Below are positions 1 through 11,011 of a stretch of DNA of 64,000 bases, one piece after another (position 1 is the first letter of the stretch; each line of letters opens with the position of its first letter). Under the pieces are notes generated by a model, which did not search any database, was not told the DNA's origin, and was given only the letters and a program-made list of their open reading frames with translations. The DNA comes from Pegoplata infirma (taxonomy: Eukaryota; Arthropoda; Insecta; Diptera; Anthomyiidae), in the NCBI GenBank assembly GCA_963921195.1, contig OY992537.1:55824313-55888312 (forward strand), written 5' to 3'. Made by a program: the position numbers and the translations under genes.

Positions 1-751
1 TTCCATATGCTTATTTTTAAGATTCCAATAAAAAAAATTTTAAGATTTCTTTGGAGGTTGCAAACACATATGATAAGTTAGCATCCCCTTCCAATCGTTG
101 TAGGGTGCTGAAATTTGGCGCAAATTGTTCGTTACGATGCCATCTATCATATTTTGAGGTACGTTCAGTTGTGAATTATACTTGGTACTTTTCCATATGT
201 TGATGGGCCACACTAATATCAACCCATACGAACCGATTTGCATGAAACTTAACTCTTTCAGGTTTGGTGGTTAGTTATCTAACCACCTCTTGTTGCTTGT
301 TTAAAACTTGTTTTCGTGCCACCTATTGACAAATTATTATGTTTTATATATGTAAAAAGAGCATAATATACAAAAAATAACGTAATAATATAAAAAAAAT
401 AATATACAAAAAATAACGTAATAATATACAAATAATATACAAAAAATTTTTTTTTTTTTTTCTTTTTTTTTATGATAAATAAACCTTAATCAAACTAAAA
501 ATGCAGTTGTTTTAATTATAAAATAAAATATGTAAAACTGTGGCTGAAAGAGTTAAAATATATATGGGGGTTTTCGCCTAAAGAGACACAACTTTTTAAA
601 CCGATATCTCCGATAAGGATGAAATGCACCAATGTTAGTCCTATTTGATAGTAGTTTGAATACAATTTTTCAACGAGATCGGACAAGGACTTTCTGAGTT
701 AGAGGGGGTCGAAATTTGATATTTTTACCAAACAGGTGTTTTTTCGCACGC
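1..751. other. non-coding AT-rich stretch
   Basis: No gene is seen. Positions 215-265 resemble one arm of the foldback repeat at 5040-5655 (shared 'tcaaccca...gaaccgatttgc'). A small perfect inverted repeat (ggtggttag / ctaaccacc) lies near 264-285. A short A/T tandem repeat containing 'aaaaaataacgtaataat' occupies about 365-445. The short open frames here are low-complexity and are not supported as genes. Confidence 0.6.
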
Positions 752-2028
752 ATGTAACTTTAGACTGGCATTTTTCTGTATAGCAAAATTTTTTCTTCAC
801 CGATTTTCAAAGTCCGGCCATTTTTTTATTCTACTAGGCCTAAACCTCATGAGCCAATTGAGGCCAATCGGATGAAATTAACCCGTGGCGCCCGGCGGTC
901 AAAGTTTTGGATTTTTGAAAAATTAACATACACATCATATTTGTTAATTTTGATGTGCTGAGCACGAATACCAAAAAAAAATTTAAATCGGTAGAACAGT
1001 TTTCGAGATATCGCGATTTGAAATTTGCAAAAAAAGGCGGTTTCTTCCTACGTTCAAGAAATTAAAAAAAAAAAAACGTCTCAAAATTTCATTCCGCCGA
1101 CCCTTTTGTAGAGCTTGAGACAATCTTTTATTTAAAACTAATTTTAGCCAAATTCAATCATTTTAACCCGTGGCGCCCTTCGGTTAAAGTTTTGGATTTT
1201 TGGAAAATTTCCACCAAAATTTTGGATTTTTGAAAATTAAAAAATTAAAAAATAAAATATCTTGCGATAAATTTTTTTATTAATTTTAGCATGCTGAATA
1301 CGAATATCAAAAAATTTATAAAATCGGTTAAACGGTTTTTGAGATATCGCCATTTAAAATTTGTCAAAAAATTGCAAAATGGGGGGTTTTTTCCTACGTT
1401 TAAGAATTTTTTTTTTTTAAAACTCTAAAATTTTCTTTATTTTAACCCTTTTATAGAGCTTTACGCAATCTTTCATTTAAGCTTAATTGGAGCCAAATCC
1501 GATCATTTTAACCCGTGGCACCCTTCAATCAAAGTTTACGGTTTTTGGTAAAAAGTTTCTAAAAAGCCCAAACTTTGATCGATGGGCGCCACGGCTTACA
1601 ATGATCGGATTTGGCTCGAATTAGTTTTAAATGAAAGACTGTCTCAAGCTCTACAAAAGGGTTGGCGGAATGAAAATTTGAGACTTTTTTTTTTTTAAAT
1701 TTCTTGAACGTAGGAAAAACCGCCATTTTTTACAAATTTGAAATGGCGATATCTCGAAAACCGATAGAGCGATTTTATGTTTTTTTGATATTCGTGCTCA
1801 GCGCATCGGAATTAACAAATATAATGTGTCGAAAGATAAAATTTTTTTAATTTTATTTTTAAAAGTTTTTCAAAAATCCAAAACTTTGACCGTCCGGCGC
1901 CACGGGTTAATTTAATCGGATTGACCCCAAATTTGTTCCACATAAGTTTTAGACCTAGGACAATAAAAATTTGCCCGGACACTTGGGAAAATCGAAAGAT
2001 GACAAAAAAAATGCCAGTCTAATGTAAC
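752..2028. repeat. foldback (inverted) repeat, family R1
   Basis: The outer ends are inverted copies: 'tgtaactttagactggcat' at about 753 and its complement at about 2011-2028. The arms meet near 1555. Inside, a unit with 'ttaacccgtggcgcc', 'caaagttttggatttttg' and 'gatatcgc' recurs two to three times per arm, about 310-350 bp apart. Interrupted fragments of the same family appear at 32790-33290, 34190-34282, 35200-35370, 37140-37290 and 38953-39110. No transposase is visible and the element class is unknown. Confidence 0.7.
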
Positions 2029-2414
2029 TTATTACCTATTGTTCTTAGAAAAATTTGTCTAAAGCTTTTGAGATAGCTATTTCTTCAATCTTTCGAAAAA
2101 AAAATTATAAAAATTTTTTTCTTTATTTTTTTTTTTTAAATCCAAAACTTTTTGACTTTTCTGTCAAATCTGACCATTTTTGAAATATTTTTCCCAAAAG
2201 AAAAGGTCTATAACTCTTAGATTTGTTTCGTATCGAAAAAGTTTTACATTCTGAGAACTTTTTCTATAGGGAAACTTTCTGATTTCCAATGGAAAATTTC
2301 TCAGACTCTAAGGCCTTATTCCAATTGAAAAAGTCTGAGATTTTAAGACCCTTTCCTATAGAAAAAGTCTTAGATTCTTAGACGTTTTTTATATAGAAAC
2401 AGTCTAAGATTCTG

Positions 2415-2659
2415 CACAGAGAAAAATAAATTTCCAACTGAATTTTTCAGTTGTATTAACTCAAAATTCGGTTGCTGCTACTAAATTTTGATCTGGCTAA
2501 CGAATTTTATAGTTGTTTCAATTAAAAGACAGTTGTGATAACAAAAATTTGTTCTAACTACCGATATTTAGTTGTTTCAACCTTAATTCAAATGCATCCA
2601 CTGATTTTTTGTTGCAACAACTGAATTTCAGTTGGAAATTAGCAAATTTGTTTTCTGTG
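2415..2659. mobile_element. MITE with CACAGARAAA / TTTTCTGTG ends
   Basis: An approximately 245-bp segment starts 'cacagagaaaaataaatttc' and ends 'ttttctgtg'. Its subterminal 'tttccaactgaa' motif is present in inverted orientation at both ends. It is full of 'cagttg' and 'caactg' words and sits inside the 35-bp satellite. No coding capacity is seen. The terminal bases resemble those of the MITE pair at 34283 and 55070, but the interior differs. A target-site duplication is not clear. Confidence 0.5.
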
Positions 2660-2762
2660 TGTGGCACTTTTATTTTAAAAAAAAAATTCTCAAATTCTCA
2701 GAAATTTTTTCAATTGAAAATGTCTTAGATTTTGAGACTTTTTCCCTATGGAAAAAGGTTTA

Positions 2763-3053
2763 GGCCGCTGTTCCAAAAAAAGTAATTCACATAAAAAATG
2801 TGAAAATGAAAATTTCCGATTTTTTTTTTGGTGTTCTAGATTTCACATCCGAATTTCTTTTTCGTTTTGTTTCACAAAAATAAAATTTGGTGAAAATAAA
2901 ACGAATGCTCGTTTTTCCTTATAATTTTTTAAATTTTAATTATTTGATTTCAATTTCGAATGACAACGTGATCAACAAAACACTAAACTTGATTTCATGT
3001 GATTCGGAAATTTTCATGAGAATTGAAAAGTTGTGAAAGACAGAACAGAGGTC
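2763..3053 (+). mobile_element. PIF/Harbinger-like MITE, copy 1
   Basis: A 291-bp element begins GGCCGCTGTTC and ends with the imperfect complement GAACAGAGGTC. It is flanked by a TTA trinucleotide on both sides (2760-2762 and 3054-3056). PIF/Harbinger elements typically duplicate a 3-bp TWA target and often have GGCC-type ends, so the class is inferred from ends plus target. There is no coding capacity. Removing the element and one TTA restores a satellite monomer. Confidence 0.75.
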
Positions 3054-3210
3054 TTAGATTCTGTGACTTGCTTCCTATAGAAAAAATATCCGATTCTGAG
3101 AAATTTTTCCTACAGAACAAGTATCAAATTCTGAGATTCTCAAATTTTATTGCTGTAAAAAAAGTCTTGTTTCGAAACCTTTTTTCTTTTTTTCTTTAGA
3201 AAGAGTCTTA

Positions 3211-3498
3211 GGCCGCTGTTCCAAAAAAAGTAATTCACATAAAAAATGTGAAAACTAAAATTTCGGATTTTTTTTTTTTTGGTTTTCTAGATTTCCGAAT
3301 TTCTTTTTCGTTTTGTTTCACATAAATAAAATTTGGTGAAAGTATAAGAATGCACTATTTTCCTTATAATTTTTTAAATTTTTAATATTCGATTTCAACT
3401 TCGAATGAAAACGTGATTAACAAAACACTAAACTTGATTTCAAGTGAGTCCGAAAATTTCATGTAAATTGAAAAATTGTGAAAGACAGAACAGAGGCC
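3211..3498 (+). mobile_element. PIF/Harbinger-like MITE, copy 2
   Basis: A 288-bp close relative of copy 1, with ends GGCCGCTGTTC and GAACAGAGGCC and flanking TTA at 3208-3210 and 3499-3501. Excision restores the satellite phrase 'gagtcttagattctaagacc'. It is inserted at the same point of the 35-bp monomer as copy 1. It has no coding capacity. Confidence 0.8.
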
Positions 3499-4635
3499 TT
3501 AGATTCTAAGACCTTTTTTCAACAGAAAAAGTTTCAGGTTTGACACATTTTTCCATTCGAAAAAGTCTCAGATTTCAAAGATTCTGAGACCTTTTTCTTA
3601 CAGAAATAGCCTCAGTTTCTGTCACTTTTTTAATGTAAATAAATTTCAAATTCTGGTCATTTTTTTTAACAGAATAATTATCAGAATAATTCTCAGAAAC
3701 CTTTTTTTCAATTTTTCCAAAAAAAAAATTCTCAGATTCTGAGACAGTTTTCTTGTAGAAAAAGTTCAAGTTTCTGAGAGATTTTTCTATAGAAAAAGTC
3801 TCACATTTTTCCTATAGAAAAAGTCTCAGACTCTGAGATATCTTTCCAATAGAAAAAGTCTCAGATTCTTAGTCATTTTTCCTATAGAAAAAGTCTCAGA
3901 TTCTTAGACTTTTTTCCCATAGAAAAGGTCTCAGATTCTGAGACATTTTTCCTATAGAAAAAGTCTCTGATTCTGAGACATTTTTCCTGTAGAAAAAGTC
4001 TCACATTCTAAGACATTTGTCCTATAGAAAAAGTCTCAGTTTCTGAAACATTTTTCATATAGAAAAAGTCTCAGATTCTGAAACATTCTTCCTATAGAAA
4101 AAGAATTAGATTCTGTGACATTTTTCCTATCGAAAATGTCTAAGATACTGAAACATTTTTCCTACAGAAAAAGTATTCTGATACATTTTTTTTATAGAAA
4201 AACTCTCTTCATAATAAGAACTTTCAGTTTGACAGATATTTTTTCACAAAAAATTTTCAGATTTTAAAATATTTAGATTTTTGCTTTAAAAATGTTCAGA
4301 TTTTTTTCTTTCAAAAACTTTTGGATTTCAAAATTTTATCCCTGTGAAAAAATTTTTTAAAAGAAATTTCTTCTCTTTTCTTTTTTTTCTTCTTTTTCTT
4401 TCTTTTCCTCTTTTTTATAAATTTTTTGGGGGGATTTTCCCCTTCCAAATAATTCAAATTTTGTTTAAAAATTTCAAAAAAATTAACACAGTGTACTTAT
4501 CATGAATCGGTTAGACCATATTTCACTGTACATAAAAACTAATGTTAAAAATAAAATGTTTAAAGTTTGTTGTATACCTTTAGGATGTGAGATTATCTGT
4601 TGACACCTATTCCTCGACTTACACAAATTATAATC

Positions 4636-4760
4636 AAACAAGTAAGAGTGTTAAATTCGACTGTGCGGGATATTTTATACCCTGCAACACGTTTAAAATA
4701 AAAAAATTGTAGGGGCGTTTTTGGGGGGGGGGGGGTCAGTGGAGTTGGTGGGGGAAACCT
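4636..4760 (+). repeat. dispersed fly-type repeat, 'ataccct' end fragment
   Basis: It contains 'aacaagtaagagtgttaaat' followed by 'tttataccctgcaacacg' and a G-run ending 'gggggtcag'. Matching pieces occur at 14735-14880, 52900-53000 and 58210-58280. The class is unknown. A resemblance to widespread dipteran repeats carrying 'ggagggtataaa' comes from general knowledge and was not searched. Confidence 0.5.
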
Positions 4761-4917
4761 GAATCTCTGATTCTGGAAATATTCAATGGAAGAAATGTCA
4801 CAGATTTTGAAAATTGCTCTACACTCTCAAAAATGCATGTTTTAATAAAATTGTCTAACAACTACAAAAAAAAATAAACATAATACAATTTAGATCGTTA
4901 ATCAATTCAACCAGTAC

Positions 4918-4990
4918 TGTAGCCTAGCTGAAGTGTGCCTGACTAGCGTGTAGCGGGTTTTGGGATCGTCTCCTCTGGAAATCAACGTTT
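4918..4990 (+). repeat. tRNA-like SINE head
   Basis: 'tagcctagctgaagtgtg' resembles a Pol III A box and 'ttttgggatcgtctcc' a degenerate B box, about 40 bp apart, followed by a T-rich tail. Closely related segments occur at 21664-21730 (+) and 41100-41165 (-), and a looser one at 13263-13327. A functional tRNA cloverleaf is not evident. Confidence 0.45.
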
Positions 4991-5039
4991 TTTTTTATTT
5001 ATTTTTTTCAATTATTAATTACCACTTAAGGCCGTTTTT

Positions 5040-5655
5040 CACGATAATACTGACAAGGGAAGTATCTCAACCCATATGAACCGATTTGCCTGAAACTTAA
5101 AATATATATTAAAGAGACGATTTTAAGGTTAGGGTGTCTCGGCTTATCGGCCATATCAGTGTTTAAAAATTTCGTTGTCCCCTTATGAAACCATGTGGAC
5201 CCTCGGGAAAATTTCGATAACTTCCGAACTAATAGGAATATCGTCTAGGGCAAAAATACGTGTCGACTTAAATTTAATAAAGATTATTTCTTATTCATAT
5301 GGATATCGTAGGTCAATGTATTCATATAAATACCCCCAAAATTTACACATTTTCCTAAAAAAAAATATTTAAAGAAGCCGAATTTTTACAAGGTTATGCT
5401 ACCATCGGATTGGCATTAAAAAAACCTTTCTTCTCATATGTAAACATCATATAGTTTCTTAAAAAGAAATGGCTGAAAAATCCAGAAAACCATTTTTTCG
5501 CCATTTTTTGACCCACGATTTGAACCCCTAAATCTCCGATATGGCCGATAAGCTGAGACACCCCAACCTTAGAATTATCTCTTTTATATATATTTTAAGT
5601 TTCAGGCAAATCGGTTCATAAGGGTTGAGATACTTCCCTTGTGAGTCGTAAAATT
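5040..5655. repeat. foldback repeat (0.6 kb)
   Basis: The left arm has 'acaagggaagtatctcaacc' followed by 'gaaccgatttgcctgaaac' and 'ggtgtctcggcttatcggcc'. The right arm (about 5525-5650) carries the complements in reverse order. The centre is near 5350. A related arm fragment is at 215-265. No gene is seen. Confidence 0.7.
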
Positions 5656-5799
5656 TTAGTAAACCGAAATAAAATGAAATTTGGTCTGACTGTTAAAAAA
5701 TCAAACCAAAATTTTTTTTTGAATACATTGCCCTTTGCAACCATCACATTTGAAATAATATGAAAACAGCTGTTCAGAAAAATAATTGTTAAAAAAGAT

Positions 5800-6046
5800 T
5801 ATTTGAAAAAAAAAAAAATTTGATGAAAAAAGTGTTGATGAAAAAATTTTATTCACCACGAGGTGAATTATTATCCAAGTTACAAACCGAAGTTACTAAA
5901 ATTTTTGGTTTTAAGAAAATGAAAAGAGTAATTCTTATTTTCTTTTTTGTTAATCGTTAGCTTATATGTATAGTCAAACTGAGGTGGCGTCCTGCAGATT
6001 TTATAAAATTAGACACCAGCCTAAAAACATTATCATGTTAAAAAAA
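5800..6046 (+). repeat. TTCACCACGAGGTGAA repeat, family F (right-end copy)
   Basis: It contains the palindrome 'ttcaccacgaggtgaa', then 'ttacaaaccgaagttacta', 'gtggcgtcctgca' and the terminus 'cctaaaaacattatcatgtt'. Other copies lie at 11012-11235 (-), 19573-19690 (-, truncated), 57473-57730 (-) and 58640-59333 (+, interrupted). It is flanked on its inner side by A/T microsatellite-like sequence. Family class unknown. Confidence 0.65.
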
Positions 6047-6127
6047 AAAGAATTTTAAAGGGTAAACCCCACTTCAAATAAATTTAAGCCAATCCGATTA
6101 TGTTATACTAGTGCCTACGGTCAGTAC

Positions 6128-6530
6128 CGTAGTACATTGAATACCGGTATTCCCGGTTCTCGGTATTACCGGGAAATGGTACCGGTTTCCCGGTTCTTAA
6201 TTCATTCCCGGTATTCCCGGGAATACCGGTATTCCTGGGACTATCGGTATGTATATTTTGAAAATTTTTGTACAATTAAAATTTCTTCTTTGCTTTTACC
6301 AGAAAAAAAAATAGAAAACATGTGAAAAATACCATTTCCCTTTTATTTTTTTAATTTAAGAAGAAATAGTAACATGATTTTTAAATAATTTTACAAACAC
6401 AACTAAATATTACTGAAATACTGATTAAATAGTGTAATTTAAATATTTTATGGCATAGTATTTTTTTGGCTTTTTGAGAACCAGTAACAGGATCAGAACC
6501 GGGAATACCGCTATTCCCGGGAATATGCCT
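6128..6530. repeat. CCGGGAATACCGG-rich repeat
   Basis: Clusters of 'ggtattcccggg' and 'cccgggaataccgg' flank an AT-rich interior: about 6128-6245 on the left and 6490-6530 on the right, in inverted arrangement. GC-rich blocks of related 'gggaattcccg' words appear at 11685-11750, 14205-14300 and 35095-35175. They stand out against the AT-rich background. No gene is supported; they are probably repeat fragments. Confidence 0.4.
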
Positions 6531-7307
6531 TTAAATTTGTACCAGAAAAGTTTTAGATCTAGGGAGATACAAATTTTCACTGATACAAACAAATTCCAGT
6601 CAAGTGTCGTGTGTTAGTTCTTTTTATTTTAATTTTTAGTCTTGAACAATTTATTAAAAAAAAAATTGTTCCATGTCAAATACAATTTTTGCATTTAACA
6701 TATGAGGACACCAAATGTCCCGCTAAGAAAAACATGTGTCCCTGGAATTTCTGAAAGTTTGTTATAACAATTCTATATGGAACTAAAAAAATTGCGTTTT
6801 TGGTTTTTCAATTTTTAAAAAGCTTCACATAAGAGGCGTGGCTTAATATTGAAATTGTGCCAAGTTGTTTTGATTAAATTATGATTAAATTAAAACGTAA
6901 TGATCAAAAATTTACATTCTTGTAAATTTTTTTGGGCTTTCGATTAAAAAAAATTAATTTTGAAAAATTTTGAGGACACGTTTTAAAATCTCCCATTTTT
7001 TAAAAAAAGTCAATTTATCAAAAATCCGGGCACTTCTTCCTTTTACAATTTTCTGTTTTTGGTTTAGATGTTTATCTATCCACACACAAAAAATCAAAAG
7101 CGCGTTCTTCTTAATTTTTTCCCAGAAAAACGCATTTGAATATTTTACTTTAAAATAATTTTGTATTTTCTTGTTCCAACATGGCGTATGAATTACAAAT
7201 AAACGAATTTAGCAAATACTTGTAACTCATACGCTATGTTGAACCCAGAATATACATTCAAACCAAAAAATACAAGAAAATTACAAAATTTCAAAAATTA
7301 TTATTAA

Positions 7308-7587
7308 GGCCTCTGATCTGTCTTTCACAACTTTTCAATTCACATGAAAATTTTCGAATCACATGAAATCAAGTTTAGTGTTTTGTTTTCATTCAAAGTT
7401 GAAATCGAATAATTACAATTTTAAAAATTATACGGGAAAAAGTGCATTCGTTTTATTTTCACCAAATTTTATTTATGCGAAACAAAACGAAAAAGAAATT
7501 CGGATGTGATATCTAGAACACCAAAAAAATTCGGAAATTTTCATTTTCACATTTTTTATGTAAATTACTTTTTTTAGAACAGCGGCC
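7308..7587 (-). mobile_element. PIF/Harbinger-like MITE, copy 3 (inverted)
   Basis: This is the reverse complement of the elements at 2763 and 3211: it starts GGCCTCTGATCTGTC and ends GAACAGCGGCC, with TAA duplicated at 7305-7307 and 7588-7590. It is inserted in the right arm of the 6700-9998 palindrome. The corresponding left arm near 7150 is uninterrupted. Length is 280 bp with no coding capacity. Confidence 0.8.
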
Positions 7588-8042
7588 TAAATTTAATATT
7601 CTAATGCGATTTTCTTGAAAAAAAAAAATAAACAAAAAACGCGCTTCGGATTTTTTTTTGTGTGGATAGAGAAACATCTGAACTAAAAAAAGTGACCGGA
7701 TTTTTAATAAATTGACTTGTTTACAAAATTAAAAATCTCAGAACGGGTTCTGAAAATTTTCTAAAAAAGAATTTTTTGTCAATAGCCATTTTTTTTTTTA
7801 AATTTTTTTCAATATTTAGCCACGCCTCCTAAGCCCAGGTTTTGAAAAAATTAAAGGCGACACGAAATAACTCCCACATGAAATAACTCTTACCTTAAAA
7901 ATGAAAAAAGTCCCAAAAAAAAATCCATACAAAGTTGGGAGTTATTTAACGGCGCACGTGAAAATATCCAATGCGTTGTGTTTTTCGATAACATAGAAAG
8001 TTTTTCGATAACATACAAGATTGTTGGAAAAAGAACCACAGT

Positions 8043-8280
8043 TGAAAATTTAAAAGATTTAATTAGCACTTGTTGTAAAAAGCGCCGCAGGGAAAAATTT
8101 TTCCTGCGGCGCTTTTTACAACAAGTGCTAATTAAATCGTTTAAGTTTTCGGTAACAAACAATTTTGTCGCAAAAAGCGCCGCAGGCGAAAGTTTGGTAC
8201 CAAAAATCGCGGCGATTTTTGGTACCAAATTTTCGGCTGCGGCACTTTATACAACAAGTGCTAATTAAATCTTTTAAATT
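8043..8280. repeat. near-perfect hairpins with GCGCCGCAGG cores
   Basis: A near-perfect inverted repeat of about 54 bp per arm (8043-8097 / 8098-8150) carries 'aattagcacttgttg' and 'aaaaagcgccgcagg'. Only one base differs near the centre. A second hairpin (about 8171-8275) contains two 'ttggtaccaaaaatcgc' arms nested in the same GC-rich module. Overlapping short open frames on both strands follow from this symmetry and are not genes. Confidence 0.8.
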
Positions 8281-8521
8281 TTTGGTAACATACAAATTTG
8301 TCGCAAATTGGTACAAAAAATCGCCGCAAATCGCACATCGCCGCGATGTTTGTAGGTAACCGAATCAAGTCTAACAGAACACTCACAATCAGTGTATTTT
8401 TGCATGTTATCAAAAAACTCTGAAAAAAATCAGCCGTCAACTTTCGCATTCGGCAGTTATTATGACATGTTTGTATTGTACCGAAAGTAAGATCGGGATC
8501 CACATGCTCGACTTATCTGAT

Positions 8522-9634
8522 ATATGTACATTAGAGTGTCCCTTATTTTGGAAATGTTGGAAATGTTGAGACGGTACCCGCTAATTTTTTTCCATTTGAC
8601 TTAAAAATAACTCAGGAAAAATTTTACGCCCCTACGACCACGCCTTCCCTACGCGACGGGGCCTTAAAGAGCGGGGCCTTAAAAATCATTTTTCCATACT
8701 AACCAAAATTTTTTTTTTTTATTTTAATTTTTTTTTGTTATTAATTATTATATTACTTGGTTAGCCTATTCACGACAAAAAAATTGATTTTGGTGGGATT
8801 AGGCTTTAAGCTCTAAAAAATTTTTCGAAAAAAAAAATTTAGAGCCGTTAGGGTCCTACAGTAAAAAATTTTTAAAAAATATTTTTTTTTAGTTTTGACA
8901 AGCAACGGTTTTAGTTGTTATCTTGCTTTTAATGATATATATTAAAAAAAAAATATTATTTATATCAGTGACATCGTTATCTTTTTCGAAAAAAAAATTC
9001 GAGCCGTTGGGGTCCTACGGTAAAAAAAAATTTTAAAATATATTTTTTTTTAAGTTTTGACAAGCAACGGTTTTAGTTTTTATATTGTTTTTAATGATAT
9101 ATATTCAAAAAAAAAATATTATTCATATCTGTAACATCTTTATCGTGTATCGAAAAACATCAACAATGCATTTTTACCCTTTTTTTAGAACACGATAAAA
9201 ATGTCACAGATACAAAAAATATTTTTTTATAAATATATATCATTTAAAGCAACATAGCAACTAAAACCGTTGCTTGTCAAAACTAAAAAAAAAATATTTT
9301 TTAAAAAAATTTTACCTTAGGACCCCTGCGGCTCTAAATTTTTTTTTTCGAAAAATTTTTTAGAGTTGAAAGCCTTATCCCACCAAAATCAAATTTTTTG
9401 TCGTAAATAAACTAAGCAAGTAATATAATAATTAATAACAAAAAAAATTAAAAATCAAAAAATTTGTATGAAAAAATTATTTTTTTGGCCCCGCTCTTTA
9501 AGGCCCTGTCACGTAGGGAAGGCGTGGTCGTAGGGGCGTAAAATTTGTTCTCAGTTATTTTTAAGTCAAAAGGAAAAAAATGAGCGGGTACCGTCTCAAC
9601 ATTTCCAAAATAAGGGACACTCTAATGTACATAT
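8522..9634. repeat. 1.1-kb inverted repeat with internal duplication
   Basis: The ends 'atgtacattagagtgtccc' (about 8524) and their complement (about 9613-9632) are perfect inverted copies. The arms share 'acgaccacgccttcccta' and 'aaagagcggggcc'. The left arm contains a direct duplication of about 180 bp (about 8817-8990 and 8985-9150) marked by 'gacaagcaacggttttag'. The fold centre is near 9160. No protein is encoded. It is probably a foldback element nested in the 7856-9876 element. Confidence 0.75.
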
Positions 9635-10005
9635 TTAATATTTACATATTTAATTTTTGTTGATACTTTTACATTTTTTTATTGGGACATCTTTCATTCT
9701 TAATGGGAGTTATTTCATTGGCACTTATTTCATTTTGTAGGTGGAAGTTATTTCATTGCAGTTGGGACTTATTTCATTTTTTTCTCCATTGGGACATATT
9801 TCATTTTTGGTGGGATTTATTTCATTGGGAGTTATTTCGTGGGAGTTATTTCATGTGGGAGTTATTTCGTGTCGCCAATTTAAACACCAAAAACGCAATT
9901 TTCTCAGTTCGATATAGGCCTACCAATACAACCTATTCAGAAATTCATTGTACACATGATTTTCTTCAGCGGGACATTTAGTGTGAACTGTCTCATATGT
10001 AGGTT

Positions 10006-11010
10006 TAAAATAATATCTGGTCACCCCAGAAACTATTGTATGCGTGTAACATAATTTAAAGTATCGACTTGTATGTCAATTATTTCATTAAAATAAAGAT
10101 AAAACAATATTCATTCACCTTTAGGGGGCATATTTATAAATGAAATGAAAAGTATCCCATTGTCATCATTAACATCATTTTTAAATCAAGAGTTTTAACA
10201 TAATTTTTTCAACACTATTTTTAACACATTTTTATAAATAAGAAAAATAAACACTCAATATTGTGTTATAAAACTTTTAAATCAACATTCCATGCATCAA
10301 AGTCCGTTAGAATTCATAATTTGGTTAATAAAATTTAAAAAAAAATATTATTATTAAAAAAAAAAATAAAACTCAAGTTGTTTTAACCATTTTTAAATTA
10401 AAACTAAACATATAAAATGTGGGATTTTTTGCACACTTTATTAAAAAAAATTAGTCATACTTAGCAAAATTTAAAACTAATTTCAAATTAATTTATTCAA
10501 TATGAATTTTGTTATAAATTAGGGTGTTTTGAGTACAGTACATAAGTAGTATGTTTTCAGGGTTGGAAAAAATACGTACAAGTGACACAAAAAAAAAGAA
10601 CCGCAATGAAACGCGACAGTAAATTTTCAAATGTTTTGGATTACCCGTTCAAAAGATTACGGATTTTCAAAAATTCGGAGCTTGTTCCTTCACTCAAATT
10701 TCTTTTACTCATAATTTCTTTACAAATCCACCAAAATAAAACATTTTTTACGTTATTTTTTATACTTTTTTTGATCATATTAAACATTTTATATCAAAAG
10801 AATTTAAAAATTTTGCGCATGGACCCAGGGAATAAGAAAATATTTTTTTTTTTGGGCCTGCCCCCTTATGTGGGCATGCATATAGAAAATATTTTAACCG
10901 TAAATATCATACATATTTAATTTGTTAACATTTTTGGTAAGGGGGAAAGGTATCCTCTCCAAGCAGCACCGCAAACTATTTCTTCTCTTTTCTCATAGAA
11001 ACGACCCTAT
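10006..11010. other. AT-rich non-coding stretch
   Basis: Nothing beyond AT-rich sequence can be supported. A frame at 10582-10920 has no recognisable domain and is dominated by Phe, Leu, Ile and Lys codons, as expected by chance at this composition. Confidence 0.5.
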
Positions 11011-11011
11011 C

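Larger units (their letters stand above)
2180..4220. repeat. 35-bp satellite array (interrupted)
   Basis: Degenerate tandem monomers carry 'cctatagaaaaagtctcag' followed by 'attctgagacattttt'. In the best-preserved part (about 3585-4200) successive 'cctatagaaa' or 'cctgtagaaa' starts fall at 3951, 3986 and 4021, a period of 35 bp. The array is interrupted by a CACAG-ended MITE (2415-2659) and two PIF-like MITEs (2763-3053, 3211-3498). Scattered monomers of the same satellite occur at about 13930-14090 and 24330-24440. Confidence 0.85.
7856..9876. mobile_element. 2.0-kb TIR element rich in GGGAGTTATTTCATT
   Basis: The outer ends are perfect inverted copies starting GGCGACACGAAATAACTCCC. The flanks are 'aaattaaa' (7848-7855) and 'aatttaaa' (9877-9884), an 8-bp target duplication with one mismatch. 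The right subterminal part (about 9680-9870) repeats 'gggagttatttcatt' about ten times. The interior holds hairpins (8043-8280) and a large inverted repeat (8522-9634). No transposase is seen. The 8-bp duplication suggests hAT or P-type integration, but the ends do not start CAGNG. Confidence 0.7.
6700..9998. repeat. long palindromic element with two insertions in its right arm
   Basis: The left arm starts 'atatgaggacaccaaatgtc'. The right arm ends with the complement of that sequence ('ggacatttagtgtg...ctcatat'). The fold centre is near 7200 (inverted 'caacatggcgtatga' / 'tcatacgctatgttg'). The right arm is split by a PIF-like MITE (7308-7587) and a 2.0-kb element (7856-9876). An uninterrupted relative, also a full-length palindrome, lies at 33494-34148. 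Confidence 0.75.

Noticed and set aside
7890..8503. Overlapping open frames on both strands with similar peptides
   Set aside because: The peptides repeat because the DNA is palindromic (hairpins at 8043-8280). They do not indicate genes.
10582..10920. 112-codon open frame
   Set aside because: No recognisable domain, AT-driven residue use and no supporting splice or start signals.
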